DNA of 64,000 nt from contig OX352772.1 of NCBI GenBank assembly GCA_947095535.1, positions 35,235,445 to 35,299,444 of the forward strand. Direction: 5' to 3'. Within the stretch, counting starts at the first letter, position 1, and each line of letters starts with the position of its first letter. This document shows positions 36,491 to 48,283 of this stretch, piece after piece. The DNA is from Poecilobothrus nobilitatus (taxonomy: Eukaryota > Arthropoda > Insecta > Diptera > Dolichopodidae). A program made the translations under genes and the position numbers. The notes beneath the pieces were generated by a model. That model made no database searches and was not told the DNA's origin. It worked only from the letters and a program-made list of their open reading frames with translations.

Positions 36491-37030
36491 CTACTGACGT
36501 TGAGAGCATAAGGCTTCCACAAAGCCGCACCATTTGGTTCTATTTTGGGCTATTGATTTTACTTCTGCCCATATCTTTCTTTTTGTTTTTATTTCCTTCT
36601 GGATTGTTCTTTTCCATATGGTTTTGGGTTTGTCTACTTTTCTTCTCCCATGGGGATTCCAATCCAGTGCCTTTTTCGCGATGGAATCTCTCTTTAGTAT
36701 AATATGGCCTATCCATCTATATTTCCTCTTTCTTATTTGTATGCGGAGATGTTCTTGCTGTGTATTTAGCCATAATTCTTCATTACATATTCTTCGTGGC
36801 CAGAATATCTTCCATAAAATGCGAAGACATTTGTTGACGAATACTTGCAGCTTGTTTATATGGCGTTCGTTTATTTTTATTTTTCTTGTCCTGGCTATTT
36901 CGGTTGATTTCTATATTCTCCATAGTCTGCCGAAAACCGCTCTTGCTAAATTCAGTCGATTCGTTATGTCTTCGCTTATATCCCCATTTTTGGTTATAAT
37001 ATAATCATTGTCTACGCCTGTTTGGTAACC
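36491..37030 (-). pseudogene. 5'-truncated non-LTR retrotransposon, C-terminal end of the RT ORF
   Basis: One minus-strand frame runs about 175 codons to a stop at 36491-36493, with a single internal UAG (36911-36913). It reads NRLNLARAVFGRLW, KLQVFVNKCLRILWKIFWP, EELWLNTQQEHLRIQIRKRK, RWIGHIILKRDS, ALDWNPHGRRK and WCGFVEALC. This is the characteristic tail of one large RT family in insects and other animals (WIGH, ALDWNPQGKRRRGRPK). The nearly intact frame implies a young insertion. An A-rich tail follows the stop (plus-strand T run 36474-36483). The 5' end is cut at about 37030. The 156-codon plus-strand frame over it is a shadow. Confidence 0.85.
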
Positions 37031-37859
37031 AGCTTACGAAGAATAGTGTATTAATAAAAAGTAAATCAACTTCAATATACTTAAATGTATCGGTGACAAA
37101 AATTTATTTAAAATACAAAATAATTAATGTATTAATGTAATATAAATTATGTACTTTAAAAAATCTTGAAAAATTGTATATTAAATTGACACAATAATAT
37201 GTTTTTGACAACAAAGATTTTTCATACAATGGCAATATTTCTACAGTTAATTCTATTAGTTATAGTGAGTGTAGCAGACTTTTATGTTTATATGACTTTT
37301 TAATAGACTTTTCATTAATTCAATTTCAGTTGATTTGACATATTAGTTGAATCGATTTTTGTAGTTGGTCTGACAACCCAAAGGTTACATATAAAAAATG
37401 TTTAAAAAAAAAGCAAAAAGAAACAATAACACTAAAGAACTTAATAAAGTTTATAATAATATAATAATAAGTAAATCGTTTTTCTTTAACTAAGGGTTCC
37501 ATTTATGTTTGGGGTAGATTCGGGGAAATTGTGTATATGATTTTTTTGACAATCGAAAGAGGTTTTTAACTTAGATAAAAAATTAAATTTTTTTTTTTTT
37601 TATTACAACGTAATTATGTATAGTAGAAGGTGACATAAAAATTAATTTAGATCATTGCGAACATCAGAATTTATTACCACACTAAAACTATACTTTCAAA
37701 GCATTTTAAATTTTTTTTTTATATATATATACAATCACTTATAAATATGGTTATAATATGTTTTGCTCTACTGCGAAAAATGAAAACAAAAACACGATTT
37801 AAAGCCGCGGCTAATATGCCATTCAAATTATTGCTATAAATAATAGAGTTTTTTCTTTA
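37031..37859. other. Intronic non-coding DNA
   Basis: Nothing recognised. A GTGAGT at about 37264 has no exon-like sequence before it. Confidence 0.5.
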
Positions 37860-38640
37860 AAGTTATGTTTGAGCGGATCTTTTTTAGTACATTTTTCAAA
37901 ATTCATTTTTCAAAAGATAATAATTTCACTTTGTCCGTCCATACGACTGTTTTATAAAACTTCAATACCGTTGAAACTAGCGCAATAAAACTTTAACCAT
38001 GGATTGTTCACGTAAAAAAAAAAAATCTTGTTGCATAGCCCCATCAATTATGAAGCTACAATAGCCCTCAAAAAGGTCGGAAAAGGTCTATAATTGAGGA
38101 AAATTTTAAGAAAAAAATTTTAGGATTTAAAAGTGAAAAATTAAGAATTTGCTTTGTAGAAACATGCAGCTTCGTCAGCAAAGCATAAAAATTAAAGCTG
38201 AAATATTATATTTTTACATGTGTGTATTACATTTTGACAGCTTTTCTTAGTTATATAGGATTAGGAAGCGTTCACCCCCTCTAATATTTATATCTTAAGG
38301 TCTGCTTAACATTTTTTAATCTAAAAACGCCAAACGATAGGACATACTTTATAAATTAATATTAAAATAATACAAATATTTGCAATTTATTATTTAAATT
38401 AAGGTTATGACAAAATTCATGACACCGGCATGTTCCAACAACGAACAAATTTATTTTTGTACCTCTTAAACAGGAGAGCTATTAGGTGTCAAAAATTGAA
38501 ATGTATAGCCATTTTTAGACAACTGCAAATTAGGCACTTGTACAAATTGCTTCATGAAAGTAAAACGCAAAAATTAAAGGTTTAACATTATAATTTTACA
38601 TGTCAACTTAATTATAACCTTTGATAAGTGATAATATAAG
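37860..38640 (-). mobile_element. Repeat family B, copy 3 (reverse orientation)
   Basis: The inverse complement contains GTCGTATGGACGGACAAAGTGAAA-type sequence (37922-37950), matching GACGGATGGATGGACGAACAGAGTGAAA (each shorter block under 20 bases) of copy 1. It also has TTAATTTTTATGCTTTGCTG and the CAGGAGAGCTATTAG block. Edges are fuzzy. Confidence 0.45.
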
Positions 38641-40265
38641 TGAAGTTTTCCTTCCTTAGAATTGAAGGAAATATCTTTTAATTTTTTACAATTTTTTCTT
38701 ATACATAAAATTCTAAAAAAAATCACATTTTGGTGCAAGTTAGAATTCTCAACTGTTTTTATTGTCTTTTGTGAAAAATGTGAACCTGTAAGAATGTTTG
38801 ATTTTACATTTTAGCTTGTTTATCTTATGTTTCACCACCACGATTATTCAATTATTGAATTCTATAGTTATTTGCAATTTCTTGGTATTTTTTTAATCGA
38901 TTTCGCCACAATTTCAGAAGGAAGTATATCGGATTTATAGAAAAATTTCAGCACTAAATAGCTTTATACATAGAACCAAGACCTAAGTAAACAGGCCAAG
39001 AACTGAAAACACATGAATGTAGTTGTGAGAGAATTGCAATCGATTCTCACGCATTGCGCGTATGAATAATTTCATAATTGATGTAAGTCTCGATTGTAGC
39101 CATATATGTAAGCGTGTACAAAATTTGATTGCATGAAAATATAGTCTCGACGTATACTATTACGATATTGAGGCAATTTATCTTAAGAAGCTTTTAAAAT
39201 GAAAAATTTAAAGGGAGACAATTTTTTAAATGCATATTTATGAATGAAAATATTATATTTTAAAATATTTTTCTTTAATGAATTATGTAAAAAAGATGAG
39301 ACTTTAATTTTCTCTTTGAACCAAATTGAATAAAGTAAATAGTTTTTGTGTTATTTCAAGATTTATAGTCGGCCCCCTATTTTTTTTCCATAAGACTGCG
39401 TGTAAATTTGTTAAAAGATGGTCCCTTATTAAGCTTTTACTATCTGCACTTCATGGCCTGATAATTGATATGAGTCTCGCATAGAACTAACAAAATTAAT
39501 AGCTTTAAACATAGAAAAAAAAATAAAAATTAAAAATATTCTAATTTTTGCTCGAGTGAAAATTTTTAATTTAAAAATTTAATTTCTTATAGGTCATTTA
39601 CGTATTTTATACAAATATGTATATTTTATTCTCTTATGTCCTTGTTAAAGACTAAACACAAAAACAAAAGGCATTCAAAAAAAATACAAAAAAAAAAAAA
39701 AAAAACCAACAAAAACATTAAATAAGAAACTAAAGATTGATATCAATTGGAAGAAAAAGGTGTATACATACAAGTTATTATAGTTTTTCCTGGTTTTCCA
39801 TTTTTTTTTTTATTTGTTTGTTGCATTTTTTAGCGCATGTCGTTGAAAAATTTTCAATGACGAAAATTTTGTTAATAGTTTTAATTTTTTTTTTTTTTTT
39901 CCTATGTTTTTGTTAATATTTCCTTAAAAATTTCCAATTTGTTTAATTTCTGCAAATTTTAAATTTACACTTCTCTTATAAATAGATTAGATATTGTCCC
40001 ATCCCTGAATTATTGAACATATACATATACATACAATGCAATAATAATATGTGTTGGAAATTATTTCTTGAAAAGTTTTTAATTTAAATGATATATTGTA
40101 AAATAATCATTATGGAGCAGAATTTATTTGATTTTAATAAACCGGATTAAAAAAAAAAATAAATTTTTTTTTTACATACATATAACAGGCGGACAAGCGT
40201 AGGTGCGTAAAGAAATAGACATTTTATCTATTCTTTTAAACAACAACAGCAGTAAAAGTAAAAGA
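38641..40265. other. Intronic non-coding DNA
   Basis: No gene supported. A GC-rich spot at 40187-40208 is treated as a finding (possible micro-exon). Confidence 0.4.
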
Positions 40266-40303
40266 TAATGATAATGATATTAATGATGACTGTTATGATA
40301 TTA

Positions 40304-40342
<39 letters not shown>

Positions 40343-40365
40343 TTGATAATGATGTTGATAATGAT
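40266..40365. repeat. GAT/ATG trinucleotide microsatellite
   Basis: GATAATGATAATGATATTAATG leads (in two parts) into about 13 uninterrupted GAT units (about 40309-40342), then GATGTTGATAATGATGTTG. The open frames it creates are repeat artefacts. Confidence 0.9.
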
Positions 40366-41544
40366 ATACTGTTAAAAATATTGAATATTAAATTACATGC
40401 ACAATATAAAATGATAAAAAAATGTAAATTTTTATCAAAATAAATATGTGTACTGTATAAAATGTATAAAAGGATGTTGTGTAGTGATTGTTTTGTTTTT
40501 GTTTTTTTTTTTTTTTTTTTTTTTTACAGAAACACTTAATTTTTGTTTTCCGTTTCCGGAAGGGAATAAGTTTTATTATCTAACTGTAAACATATAACAA
40601 AATATGTACTTACATATATGTATATATTAATACATATATTGATTAAAATTGCAAATATTGCAGTTGATGTTATATTTTAATAATATTATGTTATCATATC
40701 ACATTTGTTGCATATACATATATACATATGTATATATAGAAGAATAATTTTTAGTTGAATCTAGAATTCTTTTTAAAATTCACATACTTACTTATATAAA
40801 TAAATATGTATTATTTTTTTCTAAATATATACATATGTTCTTGTATATTTATATTTATGAAAATATTATGTGTGTAAGTAAATATATTTGGGGAAAAATT
40901 CGGGGATGTTCTGGATATTTTCGGGTTATTCCTTTAGAAAGAAAATTGAGAAAATAAAACAAAAGTAAAAAAAAAAAAAAAAAGTATAAAATACGTCTAT
41001 AATATTTTAGAATAATTTGTTAGTTTTTTTTTTTTCTATTTATTTTTATTTTGTTAGTGCGTATTTATTTGTAAATACATATAAATATATATACATATGT
41101 ACATATATAATATGAGTATAGAAAATTGCGAGTTTTAATTTAAATGGAATGTTGGCTGTACAATAAAAATTTGAATTTTAAAGAATGATTATACATATAA
41201 AATACACGTATATGTATATTAATCTATACAATACATATATTTATATATGTATATATTTTATTACCAATATATTTATGTATGTATTTATGATTAGAAAAAA
41301 AAAACTGTACCTAAATCTGTTAAGATATACGTACTCATATATGTATTAGCGTTTTTGTGGTTTCTAAATGTTTTGTCGAACAGCTTCGGATCAATATAGT
41401 AGGTACCTATGTTTGTATGTAAGAACATATAAAATTAATTTTAAGTTTTTTTTTTTCTTCGTTATTTTCATTATTATTATACATATACATATTTAAATCC
41501 TTAACCAGTACAGTAAAAATGTTTTAAAAAAGAGCGCACTGGAG

Positions 41545-41597
41545 TGCATTTTGTTTCTTACTCTGGAGGTTCGAGTATAGAGTTTATGCGTTTATAC
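41545..41597 (+). mobile_element. Repeat family A, end fragment
   Basis: GGAGTGCATTTTGTTTCTTA followed by CTCTGG and GAGTTTATGCGTTTATA matches the left end of the other A copies, then stops at 41597. Confidence 0.55.
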
Positions 41598-42145
41598 AGG
41601 GTGATTTGTTAATGAGTGCCTTCACATACACTATTCTGTAGAGAATAATTTGGAGACAAAACATTTGTATGAGTGCTATATTGTGGGCCGAATAGTTTCG
41701 GAGCTGTGGGGTCTTAAAAGAGATTTAGTGTAATTTTTTTTTTTTTTCTGATTAAAATACTTTACTTGTGCTAGGAAAAAATTTGTAGTATTCTGAAAAA
41801 TGTTTTTAAAAGCCTGAGAAAGTATCTTTTCTAAATGTATTTATTTGAATCTCTATCTTTTTTAGTTTTTGCTCTAAAGAGTTTTGAAGTTAAAAATTAA
41901 AAATTTTCTTTAATTTTTGATAGAAAAAATTGCCCATTTTGCTAGTGACTTATTATAAAAATGATTTTTAGGTGTCAAAAGTTTCAAATAGCCCTTTTCT
42001 TAAGCTTTAATTTGGTATATCGTATGTTAAATTAGCTTTCACCGTTCCGGAGATAAACGAAAAACTAAACAGAGAGAAAGAGACATACAGGCATAGACAA
42101 ACAGCCGGATGTACGAACGAAGTTACGGGGTTCTAATAAGGAAAT
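41597..42145 (+). mobile_element. Unclassified repeat inserted in the A fragment
   Basis: Begins ACAGGGTGATTTGTTAATGA, a form common at ends of insect transposons, and near its right edge has a degenerate GACATACAGGCATAGACAAA and CAGCCGGATGTACGAACG tract like the B family. A continuation of repeat A was not found to the right, so the right edge is a guess. Confidence 0.35.
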
Positions 42146-43094
42146 TTTTCAATATTTTTCTACAATAATTGATATGCATTGCCTGTTTTTATTCGCTGCT
42201 ATAATATAATGTTAATATTATTTGATACTAATGATACTTGATATAAAAACAGTTGCTACTTTTATAGCAATTTAATTATAAGTCTGTTCAAAATTTTCTG
42301 TACAAAACTAAAAAAAAACAAACAATTAAATCCATTGAAAATAATTTGATTGCTTTTACAACCGGTGTTCAAATATAAAACATCGTGTTTTTTGCTTCAG
42401 GTTAAATGGTCATAATCCAAAGAGGGATGTCAGTTATCCGAATTAAGTTTATAATCTTTTTAATCTGAAACATTGCAAATAAATAACTGAATTCGAATAT
42501 GCAGCCCGAATTGGAAACGGTGTAAAAAAAAATTTTATACTTGTGGTACGCGTAACGTTTGCATTTCACATCTGTACTAACAACAAAATTATAATCTGAC
42601 TACTTGGAAATTTGTTTTGTATTAGTAAATCGGCTGCTTGGTATACTATTTAACATTCTTGTAAATGAATAATTAGCGTGGAATATGAATCTTTTAAATT
42701 GCCGAAAGACACAATACAATACAATTTAATACAATACAATTAAATTTGAAGATAAATTGTGGCATAGTAGAAGCTATTGATGAATACTCTCACATAAATA
42801 TTAAAGCACAGAAAATAAATAAAGAAATGTTACGTTAATACAAAGCAGATGAAAATCTCATTAGAATTTTTTCTGAATAGACTCGATCACTTCGTGATAG
42901 ACGAATTCTGCCAAAATAAGTTTTTTTTTTGGATAAATTGGTTAACTTCATGCTTGGTTACTTTGCACATGGCATAAATTGGTTTTAGTTCCAACATATA
43001 AAATAATAGAACATTAACACTATAAACATTTTCCAAATTCATTTATTTTTTAACTATAGTTGAATAGTTGTTGCACATTTATTTCCCGTCAATG

Positions 43095-43148
43095 AGAAAA
43101 CAGACTTGTGTGCAACTAAAGTTGTTGTTGCACACAAGTCTGTTTTCT
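43095..43148. repeat. Perfect 22-bp hairpin
   Basis: AGAAAACAGACTTGTG + TGCAAC (43095-43116) is the exact inverse complement of 43127-43148, with a 10-base loop. No other inverted repeat in the window is this long and perfect. Lack of any mismatch suggests recent origin or selection. Confidence 0.9.
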
Positions 43149-43177
43149 GTTAATGTACGTTTGCATTCTGCATAATA

Positions 43178-43306
43178 ATGGATAATTATTTTAAAGAAAT
43201 CGATGCAGAGGATTACCGCAATTGGAAGGAATTTGACATTGAATTTGACAAATATTGCAGAAAAAGCAAAAAATCGACGAAAAATTTTATTTATTTAATT
43301 ATCTAA
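43178..43306 (+). CDS. Small open frame of 42 codons next to the hairpin, function unknown
   Basis: It starts 30 bases after the hairpin and encodes MDNYFKEIDAEDYRNWKEFD, then IEFDKYCRKSKKSTKN and a hydrophobic end. The first 30 codons use GAG, GAC, CGC, TGG and TGC, richer than the surrounding DNA, with many charged and aromatic residues. I do not recognise it. It may be a scrap of a transposon protein, or chance. Confidence 0.22.
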   Translation: MDNYFKEIDAEDYRNWKEFDIEFDKYCRKSKKSTKNFIYLII

Positions 43307-46300
43307 TCAAAAATAATAAAATTTTATTTAATTTCTAAAAAACATTAAATTCGAAAATAAATTGAAGAACAATTCATAACATATTCAAAAAAAAAAAGAA
43401 GAAAATGAGTTTTATTTTTCGTTCTTTTTTCTTCATCCTTTCTTTATTGAAGCAATACATTAGTTCTTTCTTACTTCCTTTTTTCAGATTCTTCGTAAAG
43501 CTTAACATTCTTTTGTTTTTTCTTTTATTTTTTAATCGCATAATTTGAGTTTTAATAATTTTTTTGTATACAATATTTTGTGCTTAGATAAATAATGTAA
43601 AGTGTGCTACTTGGTGAGCTATTAGAAATACTTGGCTGGGTACTTAATATGTCTTCCAGTTTGTTCTCAAGGGGTATAATTATTATAGAGATTTCATTTA
43701 TCTTATATCTATCTTTGGTTTGCTTATAGACTCGTAATAGCTTCTAAATTCAGTTTAAGCTGCTTACAGTTCGTAATATAGTTTCTAGTGTCAGTTTAGC
43801 CAGGTAATGTTAATTTACTAAAACATTTTAAATTTCGCAAAGTTTTGCTTTTTACGGATGCAAAGATTCTTCTTTTCTCGATTATTCAAATTTACTTTCT
43901 TTATTCTTCATAAAGAAATAAAAGGAGGATGATGTATCAATGTTTGTATAAGGAGGATTGGTGTATCCATTAATCGGTAATTAGACGTGTCGCTTTGATC
44001 ATTTTTTTTTGGAATAGGTGAAACGTGAGCAATTATTTACAAGTTCATAATTAATAATTTTATATTAGTATCAATTATAAAAGTCTTCTGATGTTAGTAT
44101 TATTTGTATTTTAGTAAAATGTCTAAAATGTGTCATTATTAATGTTTATTGTTTATTGATTTGATGATTTAAGAGGTGTTTGAGAAAAATTAAAAATAAA
44201 GAAAAAAAATTAATCAGTTTAGCTAGTTATTGTACTATCGCATACTATATGGATTTAACTACATCATTTTTTCAATTTCCTCATCTAAGAAAAAGGTTCA
44301 AATAAAACCCATATTATCCAACACTCAATAACATAAAACATAAAGTACATGCACAAAATAATTATATTTGAAAAAGATTTATAAAAATTTATGTATTTAC
44401 AAAACTTTTATAATAAAAACGATTAAAAAAATTATTAAAACAACATGAACTGAACATTTAAAAAATCTGTAATAATTTCCTTTAGAACATTAAAAAATTT
44501 AAAACCTCCTTCATCAAATATTTCCTATAACAAAAAAATCTTTTATTTTTGACATCAAAAATTTTGTGAAAAGATAAATTTTATATACATTCAGTAGACT
44601 TTTATAATTACACAATTTTCTTTTTTTTTTATTTAAATAAACTTATTAAAGTAGAAATAATGCTAAAACCAGTAGACTTTGCGACACCATTATATCATAT
44701 TATTATATCTTAAAATTAGTTTTTGCCTAAAAGTATGCAATTTTTCTTTGCATAAAAAGCGAATGTATCTTATTAGGAGGATACCTTTAATTAGAGTAAA
44801 ATTTTTATTACAATTTTTATTATTGAATAAAAAAAAAAAATTACAAGATAAAATTAATAATAAAATATTGTTTTCAATTTATTCAATATTTATATATACA
44901 ATTATAAATTTTATTAGACATTATAATATGTATACAAAAAAAAATATTTTGTTCATAAATAATAAATATACGATGTATATGTATGTATTCAAGTATTTAA
45001 AAAGAAAAGTGCATGACATATTATATATGATTGAATATATATACAAATTTAATTTTTGAATAAATTTATTGCATATATTTGAACATACATAATAGGTATG
45101 AATAGATATCCTATTATGTATAAAAAAATTTCGATATTTAATAATGGCGGCGGTAAAATGCATGTACAATTGATTCTTTTTTTTTTTATGCACTTTCTTT
45201 TTTGTTGATTTAATATAAAAAGAAAACTTTCATCTTCCTTTTCTTTTTTTTTTCTTTTTGTTTTTTTTATTTTTGTGTTTTTTGTTTTTTTTTTTGGAGA
45301 ATAGAGAAATTTTATTTTTAAAGATATACACAGATAGTGTAATTTTATTTAAGTTAAAACATAAATACATAGACATATGTACATAACTATATAATATCTG
45401 TATAAATTTAAAATATTCAATAAAGAAATAAAAAAGAAAACTGTAATTTCCAACTTAAAAATATTTAAAATGAATTTTCAAACTATAAGATAATTTTTAA
45501 ATACATAATTAATTTTTTTTTATTTGTTTATAAAAAGGAAAATTAGAAAAGAAAAAAAGAAAAGAAAAAAAAATTGATATTAAGAATAAAAAAAAAAAAA
45601 AAAGGAAGTAATAACCTAAAATAATGTATGTAAAATTGTACTTTAATTTTTTTTTTTAAAGAACGGTTATATAACGTAAATTTTAGTGTACTTAACGAAT
45701 TGTTTTTTATTTTTTAGTTTTTTTTTTTGTTTTATTGCTTTGTTTCGAGTGTTTTTTTTTTTTCAGTTACAAAAAAAAAATATCAAAAACAAGAAGCAAA
45801 AAAAAAAAGTATGGAAAAATTTAGAAAAAAAAATTTGTTAGTATTTTTTTGTTTTAGTTATGTACCGTTAGAATTTAAGTTCTTATTTTGTTATTGTTTT
45901 CGATTTGTATTGTTTGGAGTTTCGGTTTTAATTTTCTTTTTTAAAAAGAAGAACAGTTAACCGTTATTTTTCATTTTTTCGGTTTTTTTCTTTCTCGTTA
46001 TTTTACAAAAGTTGAGCTTTAAAAGAACAAAAAAAAAAAAAAAAAAAAGAAATAAGGAAGTGAAAAAATTATAAAAATACAAACATCCACTCTTTTGTGT
46101 ACATAAAAAAAAAAAAAAAAGGAACCCTTACCTATTTAACCGCTATATATTTAAATATGTACATATGTATGTTTTGTACATTTTTTTTTCTGTTTCGTTA
46201 AATATATTATATATTTAAAGCTTATGTAAATACAAGACACGAAAATATTATGTTTTTTGTTTTTTCTTTTATGTTGAGCTTTATTTTTTTTTTTCTTAAA

Positions 46301-46665
46301 AAACATTCATTTTGAGTGGTTTTTTTTTTTATTTTTAAATGATAATGATAACACAATGATGATGATTATTAGTATAGCGGTGATGATAGTGGTGGATGGT
46401 GTTAGTGATGAATATTGTTAAAATTTACAGTTATTATTATTATGTTTTTTTTTTCTTTCTTGTTATAGTCAATGTATCATAATAATATTATGTAAGTATG
46501 TATGAATACACGTGTAAAAATGAAAAAAAAAAAAAAAAAAAACAAACTAAAAGAAAAATACGAAAATCTGCAAACTACAGAGGAAGAAGAAAATGAAATA
46601 AAAAAATAAAAACTAACAAAAAAAAAAAGTAAAATAAAGAAAAACTTATTTTTTTTTTTTTTTTA
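43307..46665. other. Intronic AT-rich DNA
   Basis: Long A and T tracts, no supported exon. AATGGCGGCGGTAAAATGC near 45144 is a GC-rich spot. The open frames at 44679-45193 and 45727-45960 are low-complexity artefacts. Confidence 0.5.
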
Positions 46666-47396
46666 GTAAAGGCAATCAGTTGAATTCTCAAATAGTCGTG
46701 GTAGCATCAACCAAAGTCGTCGCATCAGTTAATTTTTTTTTTTTGTGTTGTGTGTTTTATTTTTACGTTGAATAGTGTATTAATAACAGCATCAGTCACT
46801 ATTCACTATTCAAATAATATACATAATATTATGTTATAGTAGTTGTTTAGTATAACTTATAAGTATATATGATATACATATAGTATATTTAATAAAAATT
46901 CGCAATATTATACATCCATACAATACATATTATAACATATTGTATATTGTATAAAATATTAAGATAAAAAAAAAAAAACAAAATTTTTATTTATTTGAAA
47001 AAGTTATTTATGTTTTTTAATTTTATTATTATTGTTGTTGTTATCTTGTGTTACATTTTATTTGTGTTATTTATACCATATGTGTATTTACTTACAGATA
47101 TGTTTTTTTCGTTTTTTTTTTTAAGTTTAAGTTTTACTTAAAATATGTACATAATAAAATAATATGTACATGCATACATATAAATTAATGAAATATATAA
47201 GTTTTTTTTTTTTTTTTTTGTATAAATAAGTAATACTAGTGCTATCTAGTGAGTTTTTGTATAACTAATATACAAAAAAAAAAAAAATGAAAAAATAAAG
47301 AGAAAAGGAAAAAAACAAAAAAACACTTTTTCTTTTTAGTAACGGAATCCAATGACGTTTTGTTTAAAGTTAAAATCGTTATATGTAATACAATAT

Positions 47397-47430
47397 ATGG
47401 CGGCGGCGGCGGCGGTGGCGGTAGTGGTCA
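47397..47430. repeat. GGC trinucleotide tract
   Basis: ATGGCGGCGGCGGCGGCGG followed by TGGCGGTAGTGG is an isolated GC-rich tract in DNA otherwise nearly devoid of G and C. Read from the ATG it gives a short Ala/Val peptide ending after 19 codons. There is no evidence of translation. Confidence 0.8.
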
Positions 47431-48245
47431 ATGTTTATAATTTGATTATTAGTTAATTTTTTAGGTATTAATTTAATTAAAAAATACTGAAATAAAAGGA
47501 TTACCTATATTTTATTCAATTTTGAACAAAAATTTCAATTAAAGTGATAAAAAAAAAATTTTTTTTTTTTTGTTTTAACGGTAGTTTTATTTTATATATA
47601 AAATATGTATAATTGTGTGCTTCTCTATAAAAATGTTAAGGCAATTAATTTTGTTTTTTTTTTTTTTTTGTTTTAATTTGTAAATAAAATTTTGTATTTA
47701 CATAATATACATATACACATATACATATCATATATTATGTAGGTGTATAAATTTTCTTAATAGATATTTATCGTGTTTATTATTAATAAAAAAGAAAATG
47801 TAAATATATTATAAATTATAATAGGTCAACAAGAAAAGAATGATGTTTTTTTTTTTTTTTTATATATATAATATTTGTAATTTCTATTTTATCAATAAAT
47901 TTTGTCAATTATTTATTATCAAGGTTTAATTAATTACCTATTTATTTAAATTTTAGTTCATTCTCGTATACAATGAGTTGTATATATAGATATATTGTTC
48001 TCATATTTTTTATGATTATAAAAAAATTAAGTTTCAAATATAAAAATCCAAGACAAAATTTGTATTGTAAGATTTTCATAAATGCTTAAAAGCTATAAAA
48101 AAGAAGATTTAATAAAAATAAATTCTTAAGAAAATTTTCATATTGTTTATTCGAATCAGGAAAATCTTATTTAAGACATGATTAATAATAGCGGTTTTAA
48201 TTAAATGGATTTAACAAAAAAAAAAAGAAAATTAATATATGTACA

Positions 48246-48283
48246 TATGGATGGATGTATGTATGTATGTATGTATGTATTTA
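48246..48283. repeat. ATGT/TATG microsatellite
   Basis: ATGGATGGATGTATGTATGT continues as (ATGT)n for about seven units. Confidence 0.9.

Noticed and set aside
36534..37004. 156-codon plus-strand membrane-protein-like frame
   Set aside because: It is the complement of the retrotransposon RT tail on the minus strand. Its hydrophobicity is the usual artefact of reading Lys/Arg-rich codons backwards.
37250..37275. Splice donor GTGAGT at about 37264, and another at about 47249
   Set aside because: The upstream sequence has no open or exon-like stretch and no acceptor.
45727..45960. Phe/Lys-rich frame in poly(T)/poly(A) DNA, and similar frames at 44679-45193, 49349-49579 and 50189-50389
   Set aside because: Low complexity, no recognisable domain, no splice or start context.
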